From Confluentibacter sediminis (GTDB lineage: Bacteria > Bacteroidota > Bacteroidia > Flavobacteriales > Flavobacteriaceae), in contig NZ_QKPO01000013.1 of NCBI RefSeq assembly GCF_003258355.1, forward strand, positions 116,657 through 180,656: a stretch of DNA of 64,000 nucleotides. The letters run 5' to 3'. Shown here piece by piece: positions 35,409 through 44,585 of the stretch. A model generated the notes under the pieces. That model ran no database searches, was not told the origin of the DNA, and saw nothing but the letters and a program-made list of their open reading frames with translations. The translations under genes were made by a program, and so were the position numbers. How positions within the stretch are numbered: position 1 is the first letter of the stretch; every line of letters starts with the position of its first letter.

Positions 35409-36839
35409 ATGAGAAAACTTTTATTAACCATTTTATGTATAGCAAATCTTTTATTGGCATTTAAAACAAATGCACAGATTAGGCTACCTTCCATTATAAG
35501 TGATAATATGGTATTGCAGCAAAACTCTGAAGCAACCCTTTGGGGTTGGTCGGGCGCTAGTGAACGCTTTGTTATTATGTCTTCCTGGAAAGAAGAGGTC
35601 GATACGGTACAAGCCTCCAATATTGGAAAATGGAAAGCGAAAATTAAAACACCTTCTGCTGGTGGGCCCTATACCATAACCTTAAAAAGTATGAATAGGT
35701 TCAGGCCAACACCGAGTATTGTGCTAGAAAATATTATGATAGGAGAAGTATGGTTACTTTCTGGCCAGTCCAATATGGCTATGAGTAATAATAACCAAAT
35801 TAAAGAGATACTCCCAAACTCAGCAAATAATAAGATGCGTTTCTTCCATGTGGATGAAAGAGCGTCAGAACATCCACAAGATTATGCCATCGGTGAATGG
35901 GTTGCCTGCAATGAACAAACCCTCAAAAGTTTCAGTGCAGCGGGTTATTTTTTTGGGAAGAAAATTCAGGAAGATTTGGGTGACATCCCAATTGGTTTAA
36001 TTCAGTCTACTTGGTCTGGAACACCTATAGAACTTTGGGAGCCGGAATCCGTTATAAATTCTGACCCCATTATGAAAAAAGCAGCGAGTGAAATTGTTGT
36101 AAAAACCCATAGACCTCATCAACCGGGATACCTTTACAATGCCATGATTTATCCTATTTCAAATTATAGCATTAAAGGTGCGCTTTGGTACCAAGGAGAA
36201 AGCAATACACCAAGAGCTTATGCTTATGAAAACATGCTGAATGGCATGATTGGCGCCTGGCGTGAAGCCTTCCAGAATGATTTTCCATTCTACTACGTGC
36301 AGATTGCCCCATGGAAATATGAGACGTCTTTGTATGAAGGTGCTTTACTCCAAGAAGCACAGTCCAAATCTCTTTCATTCCCCAAAACAGGCATGGTGGT
36401 AATTACCGACTTAGTTGATGATGTGACCAACCTGCATCCACAAAACAAAAAGGATGTTGGGGAACGCCTAGCAATATTGGCTTTAGCCGATACCTATGGA
36501 AAGGATATTCCCGTATATACGAGTCCTAGATTGAAGAATATGGAAGTGACTAAAGGGAAAATTAATTTATTTTTTGAAAATGCACCTAATGGATTTATCA
36601 CCAAAAATGGTGGCAAGCCTACTGAATTTATGATAGCCGGAAGTGATAAAACATTCTTGCCTGCTGATGTAAAACTAATAAAAGATAGAATAATTGTTTC
36701 CCATAAAAACATTAAAGAGCCGGTAGCTGTTAGGTTTTCATTTAGAAACGAAGGCATGTCCAATGTATTAAGTAAAGAAGGTTTTCCAATTGTACCTTTT
36801 AGGACTGACACTTGGGATATTTCAGAAAAAATGAAATAA
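35409..36839 (+). CDS. Exported sialate O-acetylesterase-like SGNH hydrolase (SASA family, first)
   Basis: The 477-residue enzyme has a signal peptide (ending KTNAQ), an N-terminal beta domain (LPSIISDNMVLQQ) and an SGNH esterase domain. Nucleophile Ser121 lies in LLSGQSNM, the block III region in LWYQGESN and the Asp/His pair in TNLHPQNKKDVGERLA. Proteins of this family deacetylate sialic acids or, in polysaccharide loci, acetylated glycans. I start at ATG 35409 rather than 35376, which would put eleven polar residues before the signal peptide. It ends the plus-strand run. Confidence 0.88.
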   Translation: MRKLLLTILCIANLLLAFKTNAQIRLPSIISDNMVLQQNSEATLWGWSGASERFVIMSSWKEEVDTVQASNIGKWKAKIKTPSAGGPYTITLKSMNRFRPTPSIVLENIMIGEVWLLSGQSNMAMSNNNQIKEILPNSANNKMRFFHVDERASEHPQDYAIGEWVACNEQTLKSFSAAGYFFGKKIQEDLGDIPIGLIQSTWSGTPIELWEPESVINSDPIMKKAASEIVVKTHRPHQPGYLYNAMIYPISNYSIKGALWYQGESNTPRAYAYENMLNGMIGAWREAFQNDFPFYYVQIAPWKYETSLYEGALLQEAQSKSLSFPKTGMVVITDLVDDVTNLHPQNKKDVGERLAILALADTYGKDIPVYTSPRLKNMEVTKGKINLFFENAPNGFITKNGGKPTEFMIAGSDKTFLPADVKLIKDRIIVSHKNIKEPVAVRFSFRNEGMSNVLSKEGFPIVPFRTDTWDISEKMK

Positions 36840-36851
36840 AAGTAAATAGTT

Positions 36852-36898
36852 AAAAAAAGAAAGTGCCACATATTTAACTATGGGACACTTTCTTTTTT
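36852..36898. terminator. Bidirectional terminator between convergent genes
   Basis: The stem AAAAAAGAAAGTG...CACTTTCTTTTTT with an inner imperfect part and a loop of about ten bases sits between the SASA gene and the SMP-30 gene. It has A and T tracts on opposite sides, so it can serve both strands. Confidence 0.8.
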
Positions 36899-36915
36899 AT
36901 TAAAACATTGAATAA

Positions 36916-37896
36916 TTATTTCATATTGACCCTAAACACATAATTGGTTGCTGTTATAAACAGTGTTTTTTCGTCTGGTGTGAATGCTAGATTAGCCACA
37001 CTTAACCTATTAAATTTAATTCTACCTATAAGCTTAGCATCTTTTGTGAATATCCAAACACCATCTGGTCCTGTAGCAAACACATTCCCTGATTTATCAA
37101 TTTTTAATCCGTCGCATCCCCCCATACCTTTTTCCTTAGCCATGTTATAAAACACACGCTTGTTTTTTAAGTTGCCATCTTTATCAATGTCATACAAAAA
37201 CCATCCTTTATCAGGTCCATCTGTACTAGCAACAATCATCGTTTTTTTATCAGGAAAAATGGCGAGACCATTTGGTTGACCAATGGCATCATCCATAAGA
37301 GCGACTTTACCACTTTTGTCCATTTTATAAACGCCTTGAAAAGAAAGTTCTTTTTTAGGGTCAGTCGCACCACCTTCAAAACCATAGGCAGGATCTGTAA
37401 AATACAAATCACCTTTATCAGACATAATAAGATCATTAGGACTATTAAGTCTTTTGCCATCGTATGCTCCAGCCACTGTTACATAACTTTCTTTAGGAGC
37501 AGTAATAGGCGCATCCATTTTAGCTACTCTCCTATCTCCATGTTGACAAATTAACAACTCTCCTTTTTTATTAAGCCAAAGTCCGTTAGAACCCATAAAA
37601 CCTCCCCTTACTGTAGCATCGGTATAACCCGATGGTTTTAAATACACTTCTTTTCCTTTCGCTTCCGTCCATTTATAAATGGTATTTGCTGGGACGTCTG
37701 AAAACAAAAGCATTTTTTCTTTTTCTACCCATAATGGGCCTTCCGTAAATTGACAACCATCTACAATTTTTTCAACTTTAGCATCCTTTTTTATAATGCT
37801 ATTCATTTCTTCTGAAATGAATTCAATAGTGCCCATATCTTGAGCTGAAACAGTCCATGCCAAAGCAAACAGACTTAACGATATTAATTTTCTCAT
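36916..37896 (-). CDS. Exported SMP-30/gluconolactonase family protein
   Basis: The 326-residue protein has a signal peptide (LSLFALAWTVSAQ) and the six-bladed SMP-30 propeller. Metal and substrate positions are visible in EGPLWVEKEKMLLFSDV, RLNSPNDLIMSDKGDLYFTDPAYG and GGCDGLKIDKSGNVFATG. The family hydrolyses sugar lactones such as glucono-1,5-lactone. Being exported, it would open lactones made by the quinoprotein dehydrogenase. It lies 26 bases behind the cupin/SMP-30 fusion gene on the same strand. Confidence 0.9.
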   Translation of the reverse strand: MRKLISLSLFALAWTVSAQDMGTIEFISEEMNSIIKKDAKVEKIVDGCQFTEGPLWVEKEKMLLFSDVPANTIYKWTEAKGKEVYLKPSGYTDATVRGGFMGSNGLWLNKKGELLICQHGDRRVAKMDAPITAPKESYVTVAGAYDGKRLNSPNDLIMSDKGDLYFTDPAYGFEGGATDPKKELSFQGVYKMDKSGKVALMDDAIGQPNGLAIFPDKKTMIVASTDGPDKGWFLYDIDKDGNLKNKRVFYNMAKEKGMGGCDGLKIDKSGNVFATGPDGVWIFTKDAKLIGRIKFNRLSVANLAFTPDEKTLFITATNYVFRVNMK

Positions 37897-37922
37897 TTAA
37901 TTTTAGTTTATAGTTTAGTTCC

Positions 37923-39860
37923 TTATAGATAATTGATATATCCTTCCTTATTCGTCTTGATTTTAAACACCTTAGTATAACTTACAATGTATAGTGTTTT
38001 CATATCATCATCACCAAAGCAAAGGCTTACAGGAAAAGACGGTAAATTAATCATCCCTACATATACGCCTTTATTATTGAATATTTGGACACCGTAATAT
38101 GTACAAACATATATGTTTCCTTCCTTATCAATAGCCATACCATCGGCACTAGAAGATTTTCCTTTTCTATCCAGTACATTTCCAGTTAAAAACAATTGTG
38201 CAAATTTACGACCATTGCTGATAGTACCATCCTCATTGACATCATAGGCCCAAATAAAATTGTCTTTTTCACTGCTAACAGGATACCAAGATTCATCGTC
38301 ATAACAATTGTTAATATAAAGTGTTTTTCCATCAGGCGAAAGCAGTATTCCATTAGGCATAGCGAACTCGTTTGGTTCGGTAATTCTAGTTATTTTGCCT
38401 TCTGATGACACATAATAAACAGCTCTACCAGGTTGGGATTTTTCAGGTTCCATAGTAAATTGGGGATCGGTAAAATAGAAACCGCCTTTTGCATCTGTTA
38501 TCACATCATTTGGACCATCAATGGATTTTCCATCATATTTATCAGCCAAAACCCTTAGTACTTTCCCCTCAGTTGTCATTTCAACAACACGATGACCAAT
38601 CATATCGCAAACAATTAAGTTTCCATTTTTATAAGGATACAACCCATTTGCTTGCATCTTACCTTGAGTAATATTTTTATAATCACCACTTGGGTCTAAC
38701 TCCACTATAGAACTTTTACTTGGGTCGGCATTCCAACTTTTGTCAAAATACATATTAGAAAAATACACTTTTCCATTCATCCATTTAGGTCCTTCACTAA
38801 ACGTTAACGATGGTTCTGTTTTTGTTCCATCTATAAATAATTCCGGTTTCGCACCTTCTGGAATGATGTCATGATAAGCAGCTAAAGCTGCTCTTTCTTT
38901 TTCTGAATAATCTGCTCTGGCAGGCCAGAAAATGTCCAAGGCATCGCAACCAAGCTCACTAATATATGCACCATGAACCATATTTCCAGGCAAGCGAACC
39001 ACATCATTTTCGCTCATGTGTGCTTTGCCATCTAAGATGATTTCATCACACTCCCCTCGCATTACAAACATCATTTGCTCTTCAGGATGGATGTGATGGG
39101 GAAATGTAGAACCTGGATCCATTGAAATGAAACTTAATTGTGTATTTCTTCCTGAAATTAACCTTGAGTGTGCACCATCTGCCAATTTGGTTAACTGAAA
39201 ATCATATAAATCATAAACTTTATTGGGCTCTATATTTGGAGTTTGGGTATTCTTAACATCCATAATCTCATTTGGCAAATTATCAATTCCCAATTTTTGA
39301 AGATAATCCAATCGCAACGGACTAGAAACTTCAAGAAGTTTAGCTCCAGAAGCACCCGCTATTACACCACTTTTAGTGCCTTTTTGTAAATAAACAAATT
39401 CAGTTTTGGGTGTACCACTGTGAGCCCCATCGGCATCTTCTCTTTTCACATTAACCAGTGTGTTCGATTTTCCTTCTATTAATTGGTTTATAGAACCTTC
39501 TTGTACAAACACAAAATGATCTGACGACAAAACGTCTTCTGGGATTTTTGAATTCGGTGCCATTTCTATGACACTAACCATGGTACCAGTACCCCAGAAA
39601 ATCTTGGCTTTTACTCCTGGATAAAGTTCTAGACTGTCAACGTTATTAAGATTTTTAACCTTCCCCGCTTCAAGATTGGAATCGATTCCGTTATTTGGTA
39701 ATTCGGAAAGTTCCCTAACTGTTAAACTGTGTTCACTTATAAGTTGAGTATTTCTTTCTTGCCATTCTGGTACATTTGATTGTTTACATTGTACCATTGC
39801 CAAAATCGCAATGAGAAATAAAAGGCTCTGAAATGTTTTTTTTATTAATCTGTGGCTCAT
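37923..39860 (-). CDS. Lipoprotein fusion of cupin domains and an SMP-30 lactonase
   Basis: The 645-residue protein has an SPII signal (MVQC, Cys near residue 25), two cupin domains (about 75-160 and 215-330) and an SMP-30/gluconolactonase propeller (about 340-645: FSEGPKWMNGKVYFSNM, SIDGPNDVITDAKGGFYFTDP, SADGMAIDKEGNIYVC). Only the second cupin keeps a metal site: FPHHIHPEEQMMFV with a distal His in GNMVHGAY, a pattern like KdgF, which linearises unsaturated uronates. The fusion suggests sequential ring opening. It heads a two-gene transcript with the stand-alone SMP-30 gene. Confidence 0.85.
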   Translation of the reverse strand: MSHRLIKKTFQSLLFLIAILAMVQCKQSNVPEWQERNTQLISEHSLTVRELSELPNNGIDSNLEAGKVKNLNNVDSLELYPGVKAKIFWGTGTMVSVIEMAPNSKIPEDVLSSDHFVFVQEGSINQLIEGKSNTLVNVKREDADGAHSGTPKTEFVYLQKGTKSGVIAGASGAKLLEVSSPLRLDYLQKLGIDNLPNEIMDVKNTQTPNIEPNKVYDLYDFQLTKLADGAHSRLISGRNTQLSFISMDPGSTFPHHIHPEEQMMFVMRGECDEIILDGKAHMSENDVVRLPGNMVHGAYISELGCDALDIFWPARADYSEKERAALAAYHDIIPEGAKPELFIDGTKTEPSLTFSEGPKWMNGKVYFSNMYFDKSWNADPSKSSIVELDPSGDYKNITQGKMQANGLYPYKNGNLIVCDMIGHRVVEMTTEGKVLRVLADKYDGKSIDGPNDVITDAKGGFYFTDPQFTMEPEKSQPGRAVYYVSSEGKITRITEPNEFAMPNGILLSPDGKTLYINNCYDDESWYPVSSEKDNFIWAYDVNEDGTISNGRKFAQLFLTGNVLDRKGKSSSADGMAIDKEGNIYVCTYYGVQIFNNKGVYVGMINLPSFPVSLCFGDDDMKTLYIVSYTKVFKIKTNKEGYINYL

Positions 39861-40078
39861 AAATTTAGTTGGTTTTGTTAAGATGATAAAAATAGTTATT
39901 TATGATAAATACATTTCTTAAAAAAATATAAATTCTTAAAAAAACATTATCAATATTTTTAAATCCTAAGCAAAGGATGGTAATAAAAGTTAAAATTTCC
40001 AAAAACAATACAATCCCATTTCTTATGTATAAAAAATACTTATATTAGATTACAACTAAAAATTTTAAATAAACGACA

Positions 40079-40678
40079 ATGAACATTACTAATTTTATTA
40101 AAAAAACAAGATTACATCTTTTAACCCTAGCCGTTCTATGCTTAAATAGTTCATGCAAAAGCTCACAAAAATTATTTCAAGAAAACGCTAGTAATTGGGA
40201 AAAAAACGGCAATGCTACTTGGGAGTTTTCAGATGGTGTACTATCAGGAAGTATTACCAGAGGCAACAGTTTTGTCGTTACCAATGAAAAATATGATAAT
40301 TATATATTGGAGATGGAATTTTATCCTGATGATGCTATAAATTCTGGTGTATATATACATTGTGGTGAGAAAGTTTTCAATACAGAAAAATGTTATGAAG
40401 TAAATATTTCTGACAATAATGCAACACCAGCTAATAGAACGGGATCTATAGTACCCATAGGAGCTCAATTAACACCTGTTGAAACTGTTAATAAATGGAA
40501 TAGCCTAAAGATTAAAGTGGATGGCAATCACTTTCAAGCTTGGACCAATGGTACGCTAACTGCGGATGCTACTGATGATAAATTATCAAATGGCTTTATT
40601 GCTTTACAAGCATTGGGAAATAACCAAACCAATGGTAAGGTTCAATTCAAAAACATTAAAATAACACCTTTAAAGTAA
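40079..40678 (+). CDS. DUF1080 (3-keto-disaccharide hydrolase family) lipoprotein
   Basis: The 199-residue protein has an SPII signal (LNSSC, Cys at about residue 26) and a single concanavalin-like DUF1080 domain (WEFSDGVLSG, NYILEMEFYPDDAINSGVYIHCGE, WNSLKIKVDGNHFQAWTNG, and IALQALGNNQTNGKVQFKNIKI at the end). DUF1080 includes periplasmic 3-keto-glycoside hydrolases. The gene stands alone, divergent from the cupin/SMP-30 gene, with its own terminator. Confidence 0.88.
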   Translation: MNITNFIKKTRLHLLTLAVLCLNSSCKSSQKLFQENASNWEKNGNATWEFSDGVLSGSITRGNSFVVTNEKYDNYILEMEFYPDDAINSGVYIHCGEKVFNTEKCYEVNISDNNATPANRTGSIVPIGAQLTPVETVNKWNSLKIKVDGNHFQAWTNGTLTADATDDKLSNGFIALQALGNNQTNGKVQFKNIKITPLK

Positions 40679-40710
40679 TTTAGTTTTTATTACTAAATCT
40701 TCTAAAAATA

Positions 40711-40743
40711 AAAAACCTCTCAAGTAATTTGAGAGGTTTTTTT
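40711..40743 (+). terminator. Intrinsic terminator after the DUF1080 gene
   Basis: The perfect stem AAAAACCTCTCAA / TTGAGAGGTTTTT with a short loop is followed by T. The A tract on the other side could also serve the convergent dehydratase gene. Confidence 0.9.
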
Positions 40744-40768
40744 CTTGAATAATAATTACAGTTGAACG

Positions 40769-42052
40769 TTAATTATTTTCTTCAAAAAAAGGTGCATTAC
40801 CTCTTTTATATTCTCTCATTGCTTCAATGTTAAGGTCGACACCAATACCTGGTTTGTTAGAAACTGTTACAAAACTGTCTTTTACCCAGTCACCTTCATC
40901 AAATATCACAATTTTTTTGTACATCTCATCAGTATGGAAATACGATTGCCATTCCATTAAATGGAAGTTAGGTACAGAAGCACACACATGTGCACAAGCC
41001 ATAGCTCCTAAGAATGATGCCACCATATGAGGAGAAAATGGTACGTAGTATAAATTAGCTAAGTTAGCAATACGTTGACCTTCTCCTAAGCCACCACATT
41101 TTTGTAAATCAGGCATTACCACATCTACACCATTATCCAATAACTGTTTGAAACCATATCCAAGATACACGTTTTCACCTGCAGCTATTGGTGTATTAGT
41201 TTCTTCTGTAAGTGTTTTAAAGGCATCAAAATTCTCTGCTGGAATCGGTTCTTCTAACCATGTTAGGTTAAGAGGTTCCACTTTTTTAGCAATAGCTTGT
41301 GCCGTTACGTGATCATAACGCCCATGCATATCAACACAAAGATCTATTTTAGGACCAACGGCCTGACGCACTGCCGCAAGCTGGTCGTACATCCTTGATA
41401 TTTCCCCAGGACTAGCCGTCCAATTATAACGGTCATATTTATCTGGATCTCCAGCATAATCTAAATCGAATTTCAACGCATTGAATCCCCAGTTTTTGAT
41501 AGCCTCTTGACCAGCCTTAGCAAAATCTTCCGGTTTTGGGAACCGAACACGGTAAAGTGCTGTATCACAATAAACCCTTACCTTATCCCTGAATTTACCT
41601 CCAAGCAATTGATAAACGGGCAAATCTAATGCTTTACCTGATAAATCCCATAGTGCCGTTTCTATGGCAGAAAGTACAGCTACGTACATCCCTGATTGTC
41701 CACCGCCAAAATGCCCTCCTCTTCTAATATCTTCAAAAATTTTATGAACATTAAATGGACTTTGTCCTCTCAACCTACGTCCAAATCCTAAAGCAAGGCT
41801 TTCAGCTCCTCTTATGGCATCAACGCCTTCTCCACAACCATATATCCCTTGGTCACTATGTATTTTAACGAAAAGACTTCCTCCGATAATGCCGCATTGG
41901 ACATCAGTAATCTTTATAGAAGATGGTGCAGACAGTTTAGGTTGATCGTCGATCTTGTTTGTGTAAGTTGTTCCAAAAGTTGCTAAAGGTGCCAACGAAG
42001 CGGCCATAGCAGTTTTGGTAATAAAGGCTCTACGTGAGTTTGAATTTGCCAT
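40769..42052 (-). CDS. Tat-exported enolase-superfamily sugar-acid dehydratase
   Basis: The 427-residue enzyme carries a twin-arginine signal (NSRRAFITKTAMAASLAPLA). Active-site residues of the mandelate racemase/sugar-acid dehydratase group are present: Lys194 in ALKFDLD, metal ligands Asp241 (VDMHGR, with His243), Glu267 (WLEEPIP) and Glu293 (AGENVY), plus Asp315, His342 (FSPHM) and Glu367. The D-x-H-G-R arrangement is typical of galactonate and related acid dehydratases, which give 2-keto-3-deoxy acids. Most relatives are cytosolic, so the Tat signal is notable. It is last in the transcript BASS carrier, RraA-2, dehydratase. Confidence 0.9.
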   Translation of the reverse strand: MANSNSRRAFITKTAMAASLAPLATFGTTYTNKIDDQPKLSAPSSIKITDVQCGIIGGSLFVKIHSDQGIYGCGEGVDAIRGAESLALGFGRRLRGQSPFNVHKIFEDIRRGGHFGGGQSGMYVAVLSAIETALWDLSGKALDLPVYQLLGGKFRDKVRVYCDTALYRVRFPKPEDFAKAGQEAIKNWGFNALKFDLDYAGDPDKYDRYNWTASPGEISRMYDQLAAVRQAVGPKIDLCVDMHGRYDHVTAQAIAKKVEPLNLTWLEEPIPAENFDAFKTLTEETNTPIAAGENVYLGYGFKQLLDNGVDVVMPDLQKCGGLGEGQRIANLANLYYVPFSPHMVASFLGAMACAHVCASVPNFHLMEWQSYFHTDEMYKKIVIFDEGDWVKDSFVTVSNKPGIGVDLNIEAMREYKRGNAPFFEENN

Positions 42053-42127
42053 TTTAATTAATTTTTAATTTAGTTGTTTTTATTTAGACTTAGTTATTTT
42101 GGTTTCGTTTAAATTCAAGCAAAACTT

Positions 42128-43072
42128 TTACCAGGTTCTTTCTTTTAATAATTCTTGAATCTGTTCTTTAGGCACAGGAAGTTCGTCTATATGGTCATTT
42201 AACCATTTAGAGAAATCCTTTTCAATATCATCAGCCCAACGTCCATCTATTTGACCCGCCGTATAAACTCCTGATCTCAAACGCTCGTGTCCGAACATAT
42301 CTCTAAGTCTAACAACTTCAGATGTTTTAACAATTTGCTCTGCTAAATGAGGCGGAATAAATACAACAACTCCCATTTTACCTAAAACAACATCACCAGG
42401 CATGACGGTTACTTGACGGATTAGGGTTGGTTTGTTAATACCCATAATCATGGTATTTGGATTTCTTCCCGGATTGTGATATGAAGGATCATAACTTGTA
42501 TAATAAGACGTAAAGCCTCCTATTTCCTGTAATCCTTCAACATCTCTAAGCGCTCCATCATACACAACACCATTACCACTTTTGGCATAAATGGCATTAC
42601 CAACATTATCTCCAATAGTAGGTCCATCAACTTTGGCTCCAAATTGATTGACAACATATACATCTCCTTTAGATAACATATCTATTGGCCAAGAGTTTTG
42701 AGCCCTCCACCCTTTCTTTTTTCCAACAGAATCAATAGCTTTCCAAACATCAACACGACCTGGCATAAAAATGGTAGTAAATGCACGACCAACTAATACA
42801 CTATCTGGATTTATAACTTTCCAATCTTCTGCTATTTGGTGAGCATATCCAGCATTTCTCATGGTTGCCCAAGCCTCTTCCACACTCACTTTTTTCATTC
42901 TTTTTAGAATATTGTCTGGAACTTTTGGCCTACCATCAGGAAATCGTTCTCCTTTCCATGATGGCGTTAAGGCTATTAATTCTTCTCTACTTATTTGTAC
43001 TTCTTGAGCCCTAACTTGTTGCCCTATGGTAGCAACAATAATTACTAGTAATATTAGTTTTAGTTTTGACAT
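42128..43072 (-). CDS. Exported RraA-type aldolase homologue (RraA-2)
   Basis: A 314-residue paralogue of the protein at 34442-35359 with a signal peptide (LVIIVATIGQQVRAQ) and the same architecture (PSWKGERFPDGRPKVPD, KSGNGVVYDGALRDV). The active-site pattern reads Arg176-Asp177-x2-Gly180, so the acidic residue kept in RraA-1 is missing at this spacing (Glu179 is one place earlier). It may have a different substrate or altered metal binding. It lies between the carrier gene (45 bases upstream) and the dehydratase gene (75 bases downstream). Confidence 0.83.
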   Translation of the reverse strand: MSKLKLILLVIIVATIGQQVRAQEVQISREELIALTPSWKGERFPDGRPKVPDNILKRMKKVSVEEAWATMRNAGYAHQIAEDWKVINPDSVLVGRAFTTIFMPGRVDVWKAIDSVGKKKGWRAQNSWPIDMLSKGDVYVVNQFGAKVDGPTIGDNVGNAIYAKSGNGVVYDGALRDVEGLQEIGGFTSYYTSYDPSYHNPGRNPNTMIMGINKPTLIRQVTVMPGDVVLGKMGVVVFIPPHLAEQIVKTSEVVRLRDMFGHERLRSGVYTAGQIDGRWADDIEKDFSKWLNDHIDELPVPKEQIQELLKERTW

Positions 43073-43117
43073 GCTTAATAAAATTTAGTTTTGAATTATT
43101 TTAGTTTAGTTTTAGTT

Positions 43118-44251
43118 TTAATGTCTTTTAAATTCAACCTCCTCTGGTTGTTCCCCCTCTGGCTGACGACCATGCCACCAACTGGCAAGTACAGATCCCG
43201 TAATATTCATTAACGGTCCAAATACTGCTGGTGCCAAACCTAAGGTTGCTATCTTACCCATTTCCTTCGCGATACCAGAAGCTAGTCCAGCATTTTGCAT
43301 ACCCACTTCAATGGCTATGGTTCGGCAATCGCTTTCGGGCAATTTAAAAAGTCGGCCAGACCAATATCCTAGAGTATAGCCACACATATTATGAATTAAT
43401 ACCACGACTATTAAAATAGGGCCTATTGTTAATAAGCTATCTCTACCAGCCGCTGTTATAATAGTAAGAATCAATGCAATACCAAACATAGACAATACTG
43501 GCATCGCTTTATCCAGCCATTGTGATTTCCCACTTAATATTTTATTGAAAATCAATCCTGCACCAATCGGAATAATAATCATCTTAAAAATATCCCACAT
43601 CATTTTGAACACATCTATTTCTACTAAAGAACCAGCTAAAAACTTCATTAAAAGCGGTGTTATAAATGGTGCCAATAATGTGGTTATAGACGTTACTGTT
43701 AGAGACAGTGCCAAATTAGCCTTTCCTAAATAACACATAACATTGGAGGCTAATCCACTTGGAGAACAACCTATTAAAATAATACCTGCAGCAATTTCAG
43801 GAGTTAAGTTTTCTGAAAAATTTCCTGATACTGTAGCCAAAGTAAATCCAATAAGCGGCATAATCATAAACTGCGCTAACACCCCTATAATCACACCTTT
43901 AGGCGTTTTAATCACTCCAGCAAAATCTTTAATACTCATAGACGTCCCCATACCAAACATAATGATTTGGATGAGTGGTGTTATTAGGTTACTTAATTTA
44001 AAGTCGCCCCACTGAAGAAAATATTCTGGGTGATATAGAGACAATCCTACGGTTCCAAAAATAACCATTGTAAAAGCGAGTCCACTTAGTACTTTACTGC
44101 CTTTAAAAGCAAAAGCAAGACTAATAAAAAACAGTAATAGTGGCCAACCAGCAGCAGCATCGTGAGATTGAACTACCATGTAGATGTAGGCGATTAAAAA
44201 AATAAGGGCTGAAATGTAAAAATACTTGTAAAAGTCTTTAGTTGATGGCAT
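43118..44251 (-). CDS. Bile acid:sodium symporter (BASS) family carrier
   Basis: The 377-residue inner-membrane protein has ten predicted helices and both BASS sodium-site signatures: GCSPSGLASN at residues 161-170 and IEVGMQNAGLA near 315. BASS carriers use sodium to import organic anions; plant and bacterial relatives carry pyruvate, pantoate or other keto acids. As first gene of a transcript with an exported aldolase and an exported dehydratase, it probably brings in their product. The C-terminal tail EGEQPEEVEFKRH is short and charged. Confidence 0.88.
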   Translation of the reverse strand: MPSTKDFYKYFYISALIFLIAYIYMVVQSHDAAAGWPLLLFFISLAFAFKGSKVLSGLAFTMVIFGTVGLSLYHPEYFLQWGDFKLSNLITPLIQIIMFGMGTSMSIKDFAGVIKTPKGVIIGVLAQFMIMPLIGFTLATVSGNFSENLTPEIAAGIILIGCSPSGLASNVMCYLGKANLALSLTVTSITTLLAPFITPLLMKFLAGSLVEIDVFKMMWDIFKMIIIPIGAGLIFNKILSGKSQWLDKAMPVLSMFGIALILTIITAAGRDSLLTIGPILIVVVLIHNMCGYTLGYWSGRLFKLPESDCRTIAIEVGMQNAGLASGIAKEMGKIATLGLAPAVFGPLMNITGSVLASWWHGRQPEGEQPEEVEFKRH

Positions 44252-44585
44252 TCTTTAAAATTGGTTTAGTTGGTTAAATAAAAGCAAGGAATCCTTAAAA
44301 GACTCTCTAGCATTACAAAAAATAAATGAATAAATTAAAAACAAGAAACGTTTTAAAATTCTTAATTTATCCATTTATGTTTTCGAACATACAAATTATT
44401 TCCTTTTAAAAAAAAATTAAAGTCTTATTTTAAGAAATAATTTGCATTTCAAATTTCAAATAACGAAATCGATTTAGTTAGCTGTAATCTAAGCTAAAAG
44501 GTATCATTATAATTTACAAAACACCACTAAAAACAATTAAAATCCAAGAATAATTTTTAATTTAACATTTAATAAATTTCATAGC
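44252..44585. promoter_or_regulatory. Divergent promoter region between BASS carrier and D-2-hydroxyacid dehydrogenase
   Basis: These 334 AT-rich bases separate two divergent units of the catabolic island. They contain the palindrome TATGTT-TTCG-AACATA at 44376-44391, a possible operator, and the near-palindrome ATTTAATAAATTT shortly before 44586. No regulator gene is found inside the island. Confidence 0.5.
44376..44391. promoter_or_regulatory. Palindrome TATGTT-N4-AACATA, candidate operator
   Basis: Perfect six-base arms around TTCG, centred in the region between the divergent catabolic units. The size would suit a helix-turn-helix dimer, but no second copy was found before other island genes. 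Confidence 0.35.

Noticed and set aside
34442..43072. RraA homologues as regulators of RNase E
   Set aside because: Both carry signal peptides and retain the Arg-Asp catalytic pair, and they sit among catabolic genes.
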